A program made the position numbers and the translations under genes. From Ustulina deusta (taxonomy: Eukaryota; Ascomycota; Sordariomycetes; Xylariales; Xylariaceae), in NCBI GenBank assembly GCA_023159155.1, contig JAJNNX010000013.1, forward strand, positions 930,001-994,000: a DNA stretch of 64,000 bases, read 5' to 3'. Shown piece by piece: positions 1 to 10,426 of this stretch. Each line of letters begins with the position of its first letter. Within the stretch, counting starts at the first letter, position 1. Below the pieces are notes generated by a model. It saw nothing but the letters and a program-made list of their open reading frames with translations, did not search any database and was not told the origin of the DNA.

Positions 1-2160
1 CCTCAAAGCGGCCGTTGATAAATACTTTCTGTTCGGCGCGCTCGATAACGGCGTCTCCATGCGCTGGTGTTTTTTGTTCTGCTGTTCATTCTTTTTTTCA
101 AGGCCCTACAACGCATATAATAGTACTGGAACTTATAAGGACAACTATAGTATAAATAAAGGCAAATAATATTGATTCATAGACATCTTATAGCGTACTA
201 CCCACAATATCCTCCAAATTATAAAGCAAACGCAGACTAAATATAACGCAAACTTTAATAGTGAAAGGTAGAAACAAGTAATAAAGCTTGGTCAGATTGT
301 AGCCAAACATGAAAAGCCCCGAAGCCCGCTTTGCCTTATCCTAGCCATCCACGTCGCCGACTCGTCTTTACGCCTCGACAGTTAGCCAAATCCATCCAGG
401 ACTAGTCCAGCTGTTGTACTTACACTATACCTCCTCATCACCACTCCCATCTATGCTACTATACGGGGTAGCAGGTATACTGCGCATAAGGAAGTTCAAT
501 GTGATTATGTTGTGCTACACACTGATCTCTTTTTTTCCGAAGATATGTGCAGCGTGACACAAGGACCCGCAGGAAATAGAGTAACCACGCAACATGTGGC
601 GATATAAGTTGGATGCCAACATATGGACTCGATACATTCATTAACATCTACCGAGACTTGGATACAGAGGCAAGGTGGCCTACTGAGCTTGGTGGCCTCT
701 TCGTAGAGTTTCAACGTGAACAGGTAGAGAAAGTCATCGCGTTGTAAGGTGCTTGCTCGAGAGAGCCATGAAAAGATATGGAAGAGTCTTAAGGGGGAGT
801 AATGAGCTGGGTAGAGGCGGGGTGGGATAGCAATAGAGTGTATAGATGCATAAGTAAATTGAAAAGCTCGTGATGCGATCATGTCGTGGCGTGCCTGATG
901 CACCCATCCGTTGAGGATTAGTTTAACTCTCTTCTGGGAACGGGTTAATGGCATATTTTGACTTTTTCCCTGCAATTCAATATAAATTTCGCCGCCTAAA
1001 ATTATAGGAGTTGTATGTTTTGCCATAGTGGCAAAGGAATAGGCTTGGAAGTGAAGCTGTTGCTTTGCTTTCATGTAAGTACTATAGTGCTAATATATCA
1101 TCCCTCGAATAAAGCACCAATTTTAACCTTTTATTTTCGCATAAAAGGCGTTTTGCTCCTTATTATACCGACTACAAGATCTCTACAGAGTTATTATTAC
1201 GTAACTACGTTCTTTGTTGCAAAACCCAACAGGATAGAATGGTTTAAAAATAGCCTTGCTTTATCTAGAATGTAACATGCCTGCGGTTGTTCGAAGTTGT
1301 GGCTTAGAGCCTCTTCGAAATGGTTCGTGTTGGACATGGTGGGTGATAGGACGCGTTGCTACGTGAGGGACACCAAATGGTCTTTCACTGCGCCTCCTTT
1401 CTTATATAGAGCTTCTTAATTTAGGTATGGCAGAAACTACCATAAGCTTTAACTGACTGAATACGTAGGGCTTAACTCGGGACAAGATGGCCGATAATAG
1501 CCTGTCATGAAGTGTTATGGGACCAACAACCGTAGATCCTTCCTGGCCATGTCGTAAGAGAGCATGAATTGATTTGGGCCCAAGTTCTATTGGCTACTAT
1601 GTATCCGAATTTCCTGAACCCTGTTGGGACTAACCAATAGATGGCAAGATTAACTAACAACTACAATTTGTCACCCAAAGCTATCTTCGGATCAGGGTAC
1701 CGGAAGTATTTCTTGCGTATCAAAGCGGATTTGGTGGAATACGTAATAGGCCTTGCTCGAAAGAGACCCCGCCCAGTCGAGGATTAAGGGAAGATCACCA
1801 ACAACCCCTCCTATTACCCCCTACACAAGCGAAATCAACTCAGGGATTCCAAAAAATACCGTTCCTGGAGCGAGGAATGTGGCTAATGAAACCCAAGGCA
1901 GCATTACCACGGAAGAACGCCGGTGTCGATTGAATCGCCTCATAATACGCTGGATATCCTCGTTGGATCAAGGTTCGCGGCACGCAGGCTTACGCCAGAG
2001 TGATTTTGTCGAAAGTAAGGAACAATTTTTAAAAGATGCGACTTAGACAATCTTACATCTAAATAAATGTCCATATATAGAAAGGTAAAAAGCCTAGAAT
2101 ATATGCTATAATTAGGTTAGAGTGTGCCACACTTGCCAGTGTGCAACAGTCCCCATTTCT
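1..2160. other. Gene-free left end
   Basis: No open frame here carries a motif or family resemblance I recognise. Base composition is mixed and mostly AT-rich. Around 1690-1790 a short plus-strand frame that ends in a stop has a protein-like look (acidic/basic, no motif) and may be the end of a decayed gene. A 189-codon minus-strand frame at 505-1074 has no recognisable domain. Confidence 0.4.
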
Positions 2161-2164
2161 AAAA

Positions 2165-2960
2165 CGTGCCTGTCCCAAACCTCTGTTCCTAGGCACGATG
2201 CACGCCCCTAAGCCAGGTTGCTGCGCACAGCAGAGGCCTGGAGCTGCGTTACTGGGCATGATGTATAACTCTACCTAGATTACTGGATACTATAATACTC
2301 GGGAACCGCGTTACTGGGCACGATGTATACCTCTACCTAGGTTACTGGACACCATGGCATTCTGGAACCGCGTTACTGGGCACGATGCATGCCCCTATCC
2401 AGGTTACCTGGATACCATGGCACTCTGGAACCGCGTTACTAGACACAATGCATACATCTACCCGGGTTACTAGATACCATAGCACTCTAGAACCGCGTTA
2501 CTAGGCACGATGCATACCTCTACCCAGGTTACTGGACACTATGGCACTTTAGAACCGCGTTACTGGACACCCGTTAAATTGTGAGCTACGTTACTGGACA
2601 CGGCAGTACCCTGGAGCTGCATTACTGAACACGATGTATGCCCCTACCTAGGGTTACTAGGTACGGCAGGTAGGGGTAAAGCCGGAACCAGGTTCCTAGA
2701 CACCATGGCACCCTGGAACCACGTTACTGGACACCATACACCTGCAGAATCGAGTTACTGGACACCACACCCGCATAGAATCGCGTTACTGGACACCCGT
2801 TGAATCGTGAAGGGCTGTAGAACGAATTCGCCAGGGCAATGCCCGCGTCCGCTGCCGTGCCCAGTAACCTAGCTTAGGAGCGTGCATCGTGTCCAGGAAC
2901 AGAGCTTCAAGCACCTGCTGTGCCCAGTAACCTGACAGTATGCATCGTGCTTCAGTAGAG
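2165..2960. repeat. 62-bp minisatellite with inverted copies
   Basis: The phrase GTTACTGG(G/A)CAC recurs at 2248, 2310, 2372, 2435, 2497 and 2559, a spacing of 62-63 bp. Each unit has two related halves of about 31 bp: one reads on into CGATG, the other into CCATGG. After 2570 the array becomes irregular up to about 2815. The inverted phrase GTGCCCAGTAAC occurs at 2857 and 2920, again 63 bp apart, so the array turns around within 300 bp. An ordinary tandem array has no orientation switch, so this may be a fold-back or a twice-inserted satellite. No coding potential was seen. Confidence 0.85.
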
Positions 2961-3132
2961 CAGGCGGTCTGCAAGCCACTTGGAGATAAGCTTAAATGAT
3001 AGGGCTGAAGCTAAGCGCGGACTGCAGATGCGCGTCCTCACAAGTGCATTCCAGCTATGATACGCATGACACACGCCAATTGTAGTATACAAGACTCCAT
3101 GTTCGCCGTCCAGCAGCGAGAAAACCGACAGC

Positions 3133-3579
3133 CTAGTAGTCGTCGCTGAAAAAGTCAAAAGCCAGTAAGTCCAAGTCCTCCTTCCTCCACTTTAGTTTCA
3201 AGCCGTTTCCTTTCGCAGAGGACACCGGAGGTTGCTTTTCCTGAAGCGAGCCTAGACCGAATACTTCCCCGTCCTCAAATATTTTTTGGCCGTATTGGGA
3301 ATGTCTGTCGAGAGAAGCCGCCGAAGAAGCCGAATTGGCGGGCGACAACGTGGGGCGGCGAACGCGATTTGAATGAACTCGGACAGTGTAACCCAAACTC
3401 TTCAGAAGCTGCTCATCTCCGCAACCCAACGTTTTGTCCTTGTCTGTCCACATCATGACCGCTCGGTTCTCCTTAATGGCGTTGAGTTCCTCAATTTTGC
3501 TTCGGAGAGTGCTCAGCCTCTCGTTGAACTTTCTATGGACTTTTTGGGCGTGGCTCCTGGAGCGCTTCCTGTAAGCCAT
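3133..3579 (-). CDS. Small basic coiled-coil protein, unknown
   Basis: Single-exon frame of 148 aa starting at the ATG of MAYRKRSR; an in-frame TTG lies upstream but ATG is preferred. The N-terminus is strongly basic (RKRSRSHAQKVHRK) and is followed by a short heptad-like helix around residues 15-45. The middle is Ser/Ala-rich and disordered, and the end is acidic and aromatic (DLLAFDFFSDDY). This layout resembles small fungal nuclear proteins and is loosely like the MADS-like protein at 8654-8914, but I do not see a full MADS core. It is the first gene of a run of small nuclear-looking genes. Function unknown. Confidence 0.5.
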   Translation of the reverse strand: MAYRKRSRSHAQKVHRKFNERLSTLRSKIEELNAIKENRAVMMWTDKDKTLGCGDEQLLKSLGYTVRVHSNRVRRPTLSPANSASSAASLDRHSQYGQKIFEDGEVFGLGSLQEKQPPVSSAKGNGLKLKWRKEDLDLLAFDFFSDDY

Positions 3580-4100
3580 TGCTGAAGATGTGTATGACTG
3601 GTTGTACAACGATCGTGGTGAATGTGTCCTGGTAGGCCACGGGAGATTAGGTACATATGAACCGCTAATTGCCTCAATTTATAGAGCTGGGACGAAATCG
3701 CCGATTGCGGTGGGTGAGGGTCGGGGGCTGAGACGAGGCGAGCCAACGGCGTCTAACTCAGCTTGCCCTGGGGCTACATTATGGGCCACCCACGGGAACA
3801 AACACATCCGGTACTATTAAAAGATCGGCCAGGAATCCGGATTCTTGGGCCTGGCCACGCCAATGATCTCAACACCCTGCCCCCCGGCTCCGGGGTGCTG
3901 GAGCCAGAGAGTGTGTAAAAGACGAGTATGAGAGCCCTGTGTTCCGGGATCCGTGGTTTACCACCCACTTCCAAGGCGTTCCCGATCCCCGGGGCTGTAC
4001 ACGCTAGGCGAACCGAATAAAAGAACCATCTCGGCAGGTTAGAGTTGTTCCGATGACAAGCTCCCCGATTGCCTTCCTGCATATGGAGTAACTCAGGGCA

Positions 4101-4691
4101 ATGGCTCTGTGGTATCGCCCCCCGACACCGTACCCTTTCCCGTCTGATCCGTCCTGGGAAGCAATCGGAAAGCTACGAAGTAATCGCTACCCGCCCTACG
4201 TTAAGAACCTCAAGGAGTCTGCTCGCACGATAGAACGGGTTACCTACGAACGGCCCCGCATTTATAGGCACGTCGCACCGCACGACATCGACAGCCAGGT
4301 TCCGTCTAGCCGAGACCGCCGTGATGGCGTCCCTCGGCTGTCCGAAGTGCCAAATTCGAACACTAACCACCGGCCTGCCTACTCCCGCCCCCGCCTAGCC
4401 GAGCGCCGCAGAAGTGCCATTGGCGCTACCGGTGACCCGGACGTTCAGCGGCAGATTCTTGCGCAGAATGCGAGAATTGCCCAACGACCCCATCCCTCTT
4501 CGCACCAAGCGCGTCGCGCTGATGCCCGAGGGCGGGCCGATCGGAAAAAAGTCCGCTTCCAACTGCCTGGTCGCCGTCCAGAAAGCCACCATTCCGGGGC
4601 CGATCTTGTAGGACAGTTTGAACGATTGCAGGTCGAAGATTCTCGGTCGAGCACGCGGTGCAGCTCTTGTGGACAATTGAGGCGGCAGTAA
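4101..4691 (+). CDS. Arg-rich hypothetical protein
   Basis: Single exon of 196 aa starting at ATG. The protein is rich in Arg, Pro and Ser and looks disordered, apart from a helical segment near residues 115-130 (QRQILAQNARIAQRP) that I recognise from hypothetical proteins of hypocrealean fungi. It ends with a CSSC pair (STRCSSCGQLRRQ). It could be a small nuclear protein, but there is no domain on which to base a function. It faces the minus-strand gene at 3133-3579; the intervening 500 bp holds no other frame with support. Confidence 0.5.
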   Translation: MALWYRPPTPYPFPSDPSWEAIGKLRSNRYPPYVKNLKESARTIERVTYERPRIYRHVAPHDIDSQVPSSRDRRDGVPRLSEVPNSNTNHRPAYSRPRLAERRRSAIGATGDPDVQRQILAQNARIAQRPHPSSHQARRADARGRADRKKVRFQLPGRRPESHHSGADLVGQFERLQVEDSRSSTRCSSCGQLRRQ

Positions 4692-5089
4692 TAGCGGGGC
4701 TTTGCATGGAGCAACCTTAAATCTGCTGTTAGTCATCTGCTCCTCTTAGCTGGCACACTGTATACATACTAAAAAATAGGTGGTCATACAATCTATGTAG
4801 TATGTGGCTGGTATGTCTGGTTTCCTTACTCTATGAATATAAGATTTGCGCGGTTAAAAAGTGCTAAGTTAGAAAATAACAAGTGTTTAAAAGTATTTCA
4901 AACGATAACCTCCAACCTAAATTGCTAGGAAATGTGTTTTTAGCAGAAAAACTGCTTAATTGCTTAATTGGCTACCTTAAGATGTAGTTTTGGTTAATAA
5001 ATTGGTGAGATTGAAGGTGGAGATAGAGGTGGCTGGGTATTAGTGGGTCATCCACCGTGTTGCTGCTAGTGGCAGCTGTAACTAGCTGA
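4692..5089. other. AT-rich spacer
   Basis: No gene, RNA or clear repeat seen. AT-rich sequence leading into the dispersed repeat that begins near 5090. Confidence 0.5.
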
Positions 5090-5530
5090 AAGATAGCAGA
5101 TTTAGGGTCGCTCTTTGCATACATATGAGAATAGTTTCCCTCATTTTCCTTTTAATCACCAGTATTAAATTATTTACCTACGGGCAAACCTTGCTTTGTA
5201 AAATTTGCGTTAAACCCCCTAGCATCCTGCGCAGAACATGTTAGGTAGAGAAGGACTTTGCGCCCCAGGAGCTCTAATTCCATTACTTGCGGAAGCGCCG
5301 CCTAAAATAGCCTCTTTACTACAGCTACCAAGACGGTTGATTGTTATTTTAGGTTAAGACTACGGCAGGTGATGCTTTTACTCATGGAAAGGTGAAAGCG
5401 CAAGTACCGCCTGTCCATCCTGGGTCGTGTGGAGGAGGATGCCTACACGTACCCCCCTACCCCTCCCCCTCCTTTTCATGGATTTGTCACGCCTCGAAGA
5501 TTTATATAGTGTTGGGGACTATCACGTCCC
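5090..5530 (-). repeat. Dispersed repeat, copy A (inverted to 38.1 kb)
   Basis: This stretch is the reverse complement of 38112-38588 with many substitutions and small indels. Matching landmarks include GCAGATTTAGGGTCGCTCTT at the 5090 side and TATATAGTGTTGGGGACTATC at the 5530 side. The two copies lie 33 kb apart in opposite orientation. Copy B begins directly after the stop codon of a small CxxC protein gene, but no remnant of that gene is visible next to copy A. Confidence 0.8.
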
Positions 5531-5752
5531 GGCAATCTGGTTCTCACCCACCATTCCGGCTTTGTTCCGCGCCGCAATTGGTTCGCTAGCAATACCGAAC
5601 CGCCCTTATCACGCCATAATGGCACTGGTTGAACTGAACAGTGGAGAAGATGAGCAAAAGTACTTATTGATGACAATGTAGATGAACTAGAGTGCTCGTA
5701 GATGATTACGGCCATGGACACCGATAACTTTGTAGCCATACAAGTCACGCCT

Positions 5753-6514
5753 CTATATTTGGCTGTAGATTCTTATGATATCGCTCAGCATATCCCCCAT
5801 CGTGCCACTATCCCTGCCTTCGCTTGCAGGGATGGCTCCGTAGTCACTCGAGTTGGTCGACTGTCGTGATTGCGCCTCTTGAAAGTCCTGGACCGCAACT
5901 ATGATGTTGTTTGCGAACTGCGTCATGTCAGTTCTCCGGTCTATCTCTTGCCGATACTGGGCGTTCTGCTGCGTCAAGAATGCGATAGTTTCGTCTTTCT
6001 CTACGTCCGTCCGCTTCTGGTCGAGAATCTTTTGGCGTAATTCTCTATTGTCCTTCTGTAGCCTATTTATTTGGTCCTCAGACCAGCTTATCGCTCGTTT
6101 CGGCGGCTTTTTCGTGGCAGGGGGCCTCGTCTCTGCGGGGGACCGCGTCTCTAGACGACCCCGCCGATCGGCAAGTCGTAGCGGGGGCGCGGGGTCTCCA
6201 GGAGGCAACATTGGAAGGGTTTTGTCCTGGACAGGGGGATGCATGTCCCAGAAGAGGGGGGTAGAGCTGCGACGGCCCCCCCCCTGTAATTGTTCCTCCT
6301 CCCGTAATTGGACAGTGAATAAATTCCGTATGGCCAAAAGGCACCCGTTGCGTGCTGGTGTACGCTGGGCGCCAAGAGTCGAGTCAAGATCATCTACTTC
6401 ATTCACCAACGGGAATTCCTGCATCGAGAGCGTAATAAGACATGGGAGATGAGATTTGCCAGAATGGTGACCAAGGAAGGAAGCTTGAACCAACATCAAT
6501 TTCTGAGCACACAT
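5753..6514 (-). CDS. Coiled-coil protein, unknown
   Basis: Single-exon frame of 253 aa from ATG at 6514; a later Met (MQEFPL) is an alternative start, since the first 30 residues look poorly conserved. The first half is Pro/Arg-rich and disordered. Residues 135-200 form a clear charged coiled coil (QINRLQKDNRELRQKIL onward), followed by a Ser/Asp-rich tail and a hydrophobic C-terminal helix. This is typical of oligomerising nuclear or scaffold proteins, without a catalytic motif. It lies 132 bp from the small helical gene at 6646-7017 on the same strand. Function unknown. Confidence 0.55.
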   Translation of the reverse strand: MCAQKLMLVQASFLGHHSGKSHLPCLITLSMQEFPLVNEVDDLDSTLGAQRTPARNGCLLAIRNLFTVQLREEEQLQGGGRRSSTPLFWDMHPPVQDKTLPMLPPGDPAPPLRLADRRGRLETRSPAETRPPATKKPPKRAISWSEDQINRLQKDNRELRQKILDQKRTDVEKDETIAFLTQQNAQYRQEIDRRTDMTQFANNIIVAVQDFQEAQSRQSTNSSDYGAIPASEGRDSGTMGDMLSDIIRIYSQI

Positions 6515-6645
6515 GGCTTATGATATAGAATACAGTCGAAATCTCTATAGAACGCCGAAAGCCTGGTTCCCCAACGCCCTAAGCCGGTAGTCCCGGTTCC
6601 CATCAGTATCTGGAGGCGACCTGCTGTGCCGCATCGTCCCCTCCA

Positions 6646-7017
6646 TCACGTGAACTCCACCACGACTGATTTATCACCCTCGTCGGCTGGGCCTCCAATC
6701 AGGAGACGGTACAGGCATTTCTGGAATGCACTTAGGCTTTTCTTCAATCGTTCAACCGCTTCTCCCACACCACCCACCCCATGCTTCAGCGCGCACAGGC
6801 CGTCGCATGCTTGGCGAGAGAGAGTCTTGGTCTCGTGCAACGCCGCCTCGATTTTATCCAGCCGTGAGCCGACGATAATGAGCAGGCTGTGTATGGAGTC
6901 AGTTTTGGGTGTCGCTACGGAGCTGAACCCTCACCTTTTAATATCCTCATTAGACGTCCAGCTCTCGTAGCCCTGCCCCTCTGGGATGACAGGGACGACA
7001 GCTTGCTGGCTTGTCAT
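6646..7017 (-). CDS. Small helical protein, two exons
   Basis: Joined from exon 7017-6935 and exon 6886-6646, removing a 48-bp intron (GTGAGG ... CTGAC ... ACACAG). The product is 107 aa. It starts MTSQQAVVPVIPEGQGYESW and continues into an amphipathic helical stretch (RLDKIEAALHETKTLSRQ, then EAVERLKKSLSAFQK). The pattern resembles short N-terminal helical domains of fungal NLR-type or death-fold proteins, but I cannot assign it. The frame is continuous across the intron, and without the intron the reading stops early, which supports a real gene. Function unknown. Confidence 0.5.
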
Positions 7018-7416
7018 GTCGGTATCCTGTGTAGGAAAAGTATCTGAAAGGAACCCTTGACACTGTTCCTCCAACCAATTGTCCCACTCGCCGCTGTTCT
7101 GCATGTCGGCTCAATGACGGTTCTTGGGTGGGAAACTTGGGCGATCTGCTGCTGGCCTGGCGACGGGAACCTGGAACGTGGTAACTACAATCGAGGATGG
7201 TCTGAAGCCCTGAAAGCCGGTGGCATGCCTCCCAAATCCAGGCACCATGAGTGAGCGAGACCGGTATTTAAGTTCGATGCCTGTCCATCCAGGGACCCTT
7301 TCAGCGTTGCTTATTTCCATTCTCCCATGTGACACATCACTTTAAACCTTACCACGCCTCAGGAACTTCTAAAAATAAAAATAAAGAGACCATCTGCTCA
7401 AGAGAGATCCGGAACT

Positions 7417-8171
7417 ATGAAGACTACGGTCCTCTTGGTGGCCATGTTGGTGGCAGTGACAGGTGCCTTCGAAGACTGGCCACTTGTGTGCATTTCCAAC
7501 CCTCCGATGCAGTTGGTTGCCGGCACCACCAACGTCTCCGCGATGTAATGAGCCCCCTTTAGGCCGCTTAAGGCTAGACTGACAGTCATCTTTCTATAGA
7601 AACGAGGGTCTGTATGGGAAGTGCCGCGCCCTCCTTCAGTTTGCGGATCCAGACTTCGTGCCGATCACCTACTCCTTCACACCCACCGTCCCTTGTTCAG
7701 GCCCGCGAGTGGCCAGCTTTCTAGTCCCTCCTGGTGCGCCTAATGGAGACGCGCGTGTCATTTGGTTCGCCCCAAAATAGCCGTGCGTGTAACACCGCTT
7801 TCTAACCTGATCATAGGCAGTGCGAACAATCCTCGGCATGCAGCTTTGCCGTGGTCTCCAACGGGACGGGAGATCAATCACTAGCCCCCGAACAGAATGG
7901 CACTGTGGCATGTTTGCCTTTGAGTTTCAGCACGAACGCGAGCATCCCGTTCAATCAACAGCCTCAACCGTCATCTACTACGCCCGTTCCGATACCCACC
8001 GTCACGCCGAATCTTACGCGTGGGGGGAACTTCACCAATACCAGCAACCAGGTTACATCCACTGGAATCACTGGAGTTAACTCTGCGACCCGACTGTCTA
8101 TTCCGCCCTGGACGATAGTCACTATAACGCACACCGTTACTACACTGTTGACCACAACCCTAACGACTTGA
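7417..8171 (+). CDS. Secreted Ser/Thr-rich protein
   Basis: Three exons: 7417-7544, 7600-7764, 7817-8171, giving 215 aa. Residues 1-18 form a signal peptide (MKTTVLLVAMLVAVTGAF). The middle domain has several Cys (VCISN, GKC, VPCSGP, CEQSSACS) and the phrase VIWQCEQSSAC, spelled across the second intron, resembling a fungal secreted domain I know only as hypothetical. The last 80 residues are Ser/Thr/Pro/Asn-rich with NxT sites, as in cell-wall or GPI-linked proteins, but no clear GPI signal ends the chain. Intron 1 is GTAATG...TATAG. Intron 2 starts with the unusual GTTCGC but has CTAAC and CATAG and restores the frame exactly. Probably an extracellular or wall protein. Confidence 0.65.
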
Positions 8172-8653
8172 GGCGTATAGCTTATAGGGCTAGGCCGTCC
8201 CAGAGGACGGATCATCCGAAGGCTTTTGTGTGTTTTCATCTCAGAATCTCTGTACTGTAGCTTGTTCGTTCCAATGCAAATCTTTTTAGGAAATATAAAT
8301 GCCTATTGCCCCTTCCATCTTTCTGTCACTTTAGACTCAGGACCTATGACATCGAGCTATCAAGTTGGAGTCGCAAACCGATCAGCCCAACGCGGTTTAT
8401 AGACCATTCGCTTCCCTTCCCGTACAGAACTTGCGTCGAAAAAATTGGTTTCATTCCGAGCTATATAGTGCCTAGTTCCGTTGCCCTTCCCCCCCGGCCC
8501 ATGCTAGGGCCAGCATTGCTATGCTTCCCTCAGATGCCTTTTCCCTGCGGTCTTCCTTGACCTCCGCCCTTTCTTTGCTTTCACGGTCGTTGGAGTGTAT
8601 AGTACGGGAAGAAGATATTTTTGCATCTGATGCTGTAATTAGTTCGTCACCAG

Positions 8654-8914
8654 CTAGCGTAGCAAGCGACTCACAAGATCTGCTATAACGTCGGGCGCGT
8701 CAACCGAGGTGTAAATGTAAGAGCGGTGCCCTTTTCGCAATGTCAGGAGGACTTCATAACCACAATCGTTGTGGAGATCGTCCGCCTTCCCAATCAACGT
8801 ATTACGCCGTTTGATAGCTTTCGTAGCCTGACGTTTTGCCTCCCTCTTCGCATCTGATCTTGTAAAGTCCTGCGATCGCTGAGAGATCTCGCGGAAGGTG
8901 TCAAGTGTAGCCAT
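8654..8914 (-). CDS. Small MADS-like protein
   Basis: 86-aa single exon from ATG at 8914. The core RRNTLIGKADDLHNDCGYEV, then LLTLRKGHRSYIYTS, follows the fungal MADS (SRF-type) pattern: a basic region, a helix with KKAxEL-like spacing, and beta strands ending in a tyrosine pair. It is shorter than classical MADS proteins and lacks a transactivation tail, like the many compact MADS-like proteins of Fusarium-type genomes. It would bind DNA as a dimer if functional. It is divergent from the F-box gene at 9139 across 224 bp, so the two may share a promoter. Confidence 0.55.
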   Translation of the reverse strand: MATLDTFREISQRSQDFTRSDAKREAKRQATKAIKRRNTLIGKADDLHNDCGYEVLLTLRKGHRSYIYTSVDAPDVIADLVSRLLR

Positions 8915-9138
8915 TTTCGAGGGCTCCGAATGTAAGGATACACTCATATGCTGTCTGGGATTCGAGCATGGAACCACGAAAGAGCCAAGCTGGGCATTTT
9001 AAACCATGTTGCGACCGCATATTGGGTTTCAGGGCGTCCCAATTCCAGGATCACGGGCTACCGGCATACCGCGCAGGTCGATAATAATACACCAGCCACC
9101 GAAGTCCAGAGTCCGCAGGTCAGGTTTAGTCTTTACTC

Positions 9139-10251
9139 ATGGACCGGTTCCCTACCGAGATTCTGGCGCTTGTCGCCAACCTCCTGCCTTTAGCTGCCTT
9201 GCGTGAGTTCCGGCTTGTTAGTAGCCGCATGGCCGACGTAGCGTATCCAGTCCTCGTCCAACATCTTTCCGTTGTGAACACAGCAGAATGCCTGGAGGAA
9301 TTCGAGAACTTCATCTATCAGAACGAGGAAGCTGCTTGTTCTACGAAAAAGTTGACGATATACCACGGAACCTGGCCGGTCTGTACCCAAGATGGCTGGG
9401 AGACCCACCCGCTGCTATTAGGAGGATGCCATCGGATGGACATTGGCCGTCAAAGAAGCCATGCAGCAGATCAAGCTTATCAAGACTACAGGGACTTCAT
9501 CCTGCGTGAAGGTTGTCGCGAACCGTCCGACTTATTAGTAGCTCTTCACGCGTTACCCAACCTGAGGTCGATTACCCTCACCCACCTTCGAACTTCACAC
9601 CTCAAGCACCCTCAGTATTCTCGCTTGAGGAAAAAGATCTGGCTTCAGCCGTACATGAAAGACTCCGTTAGCCCTACAGTGACGCGGGTCCTGGGAGCCC
9701 TAAGCGACTTTTGTCGAGTTACAGAGATCGAGATCAACGGCAACTTCAACCCATACGACATTGAAGGGCCAGTGCGAGCTGAGTTCATCGAAAACCTCAA
9801 GATTACCTCTCTACGATGCTCTGATGGCCAAAAGTTGTCTCGATTTCTTTCTTCCTTCAGCCGAATTCGAGAGCTGTCCCTCGAGATGCACGACATCATG
9901 GCTAGCACGGAGATTCCTTTGGATCAAGTTCTTTGGCCAAAGCTAGAGGTGGTAGAATTAGCCAATGGCCGAGTCTCCAAAAGATCAATGGTCACATTTA
10001 TCCAACGCCATGAGTCTCTTTCTGTTCTGCGCGCTCGACGCACTGCAATGATTGGAGGCTCTTGGGAATCTGTTTTACACGGAGTCCAACTAAGACCCAC
10101 GGCCGGGCCCGAGGCCGCCAGGACCACGGCTGCACACACATCCCGTTTCTCGGACGCCTCTTCTTCGGAGCTAGAATGGGTCCGAAGTTGTGTGCATCCC
10201 ATTTTAGGGACAACTGCGTCCTCGCCCCAGGTTCTTGGACCATCGTCCTAA
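9139..10251 (+). CDS. F-box protein
   Basis: 370-aa single exon. The first 45 residues are an F-box (FPTEILALVANLLPLAALRE, then FRLVSSRMADVAYPVLV). This family docks on Skp1 and offers substrates to SCF ubiquitin ligases. The remainder has leucine-rich-repeat-like strands (LPNLRSITLTHLRTSHLK, RIRELSLEMHDI, PKLEVVELANGRVSKRSM), as in fungal F-box/LRR proteins. The last 60 residues are low-complexity. No transmembrane segment. The start is the ATG directly before the F-box. The substrate is unknown. Confidence 0.8.
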   Translation: MDRFPTEILALVANLLPLAALREFRLVSSRMADVAYPVLVQHLSVVNTAECLEEFENFIYQNEEAACSTKKLTIYHGTWPVCTQDGWETHPLLLGGCHRMDIGRQRSHAADQAYQDYRDFILREGCREPSDLLVALHALPNLRSITLTHLRTSHLKHPQYSRLRKKIWLQPYMKDSVSPTVTRVLGALSDFCRVTEIEINGNFNPYDIEGPVRAEFIENLKITSLRCSDGQKLSRFLSSFSRIRELSLEMHDIMASTEIPLDQVLWPKLEVVELANGRVSKRSMVTFIQRHESLSVLRARRTAMIGGSWESVLHGVQLRPTAGPEAARTTAAHTSRFSDASSSELEWVRSCVHPILGTTASSPQVLGPSS

Positions 10252-10426
10252 CGTTAATTATCGAACATTTCTCCTAGCCCATCTTTTCCCAACCACCCGA
10301 CCACACTCAACTGCCTTTCTCACATCCAAACTACCCTGATTACACCCATTATACCTGCTCACATCTCGACCGCCCTGCTTATACCCTAACTACCTCTTCA
10401 TATCTCAACCACCTAACACACGCGGC

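Noticed and set aside
505..1074. 189-codon minus-strand frame
   Set aside because: No domain, odd composition, no intron or codon signal; likely a chance frame in gene-free DNA.
1753..2046. 97-codon plus-strand frame
   Set aside because: Starts with a non-ATG codon and has no recognisable motif; at most a remnant.
3774..4082. 102-codon minus-strand frame between two genes
   Set aside because: Pro/Arg/Gly-rich composition expected of GC-rich intergenic DNA; no family look.
9645..10243. Minus-strand frames opposite the F-box gene
   Set aside because: They lie opposite a clear F-box protein and have no motif; antisense shadows.
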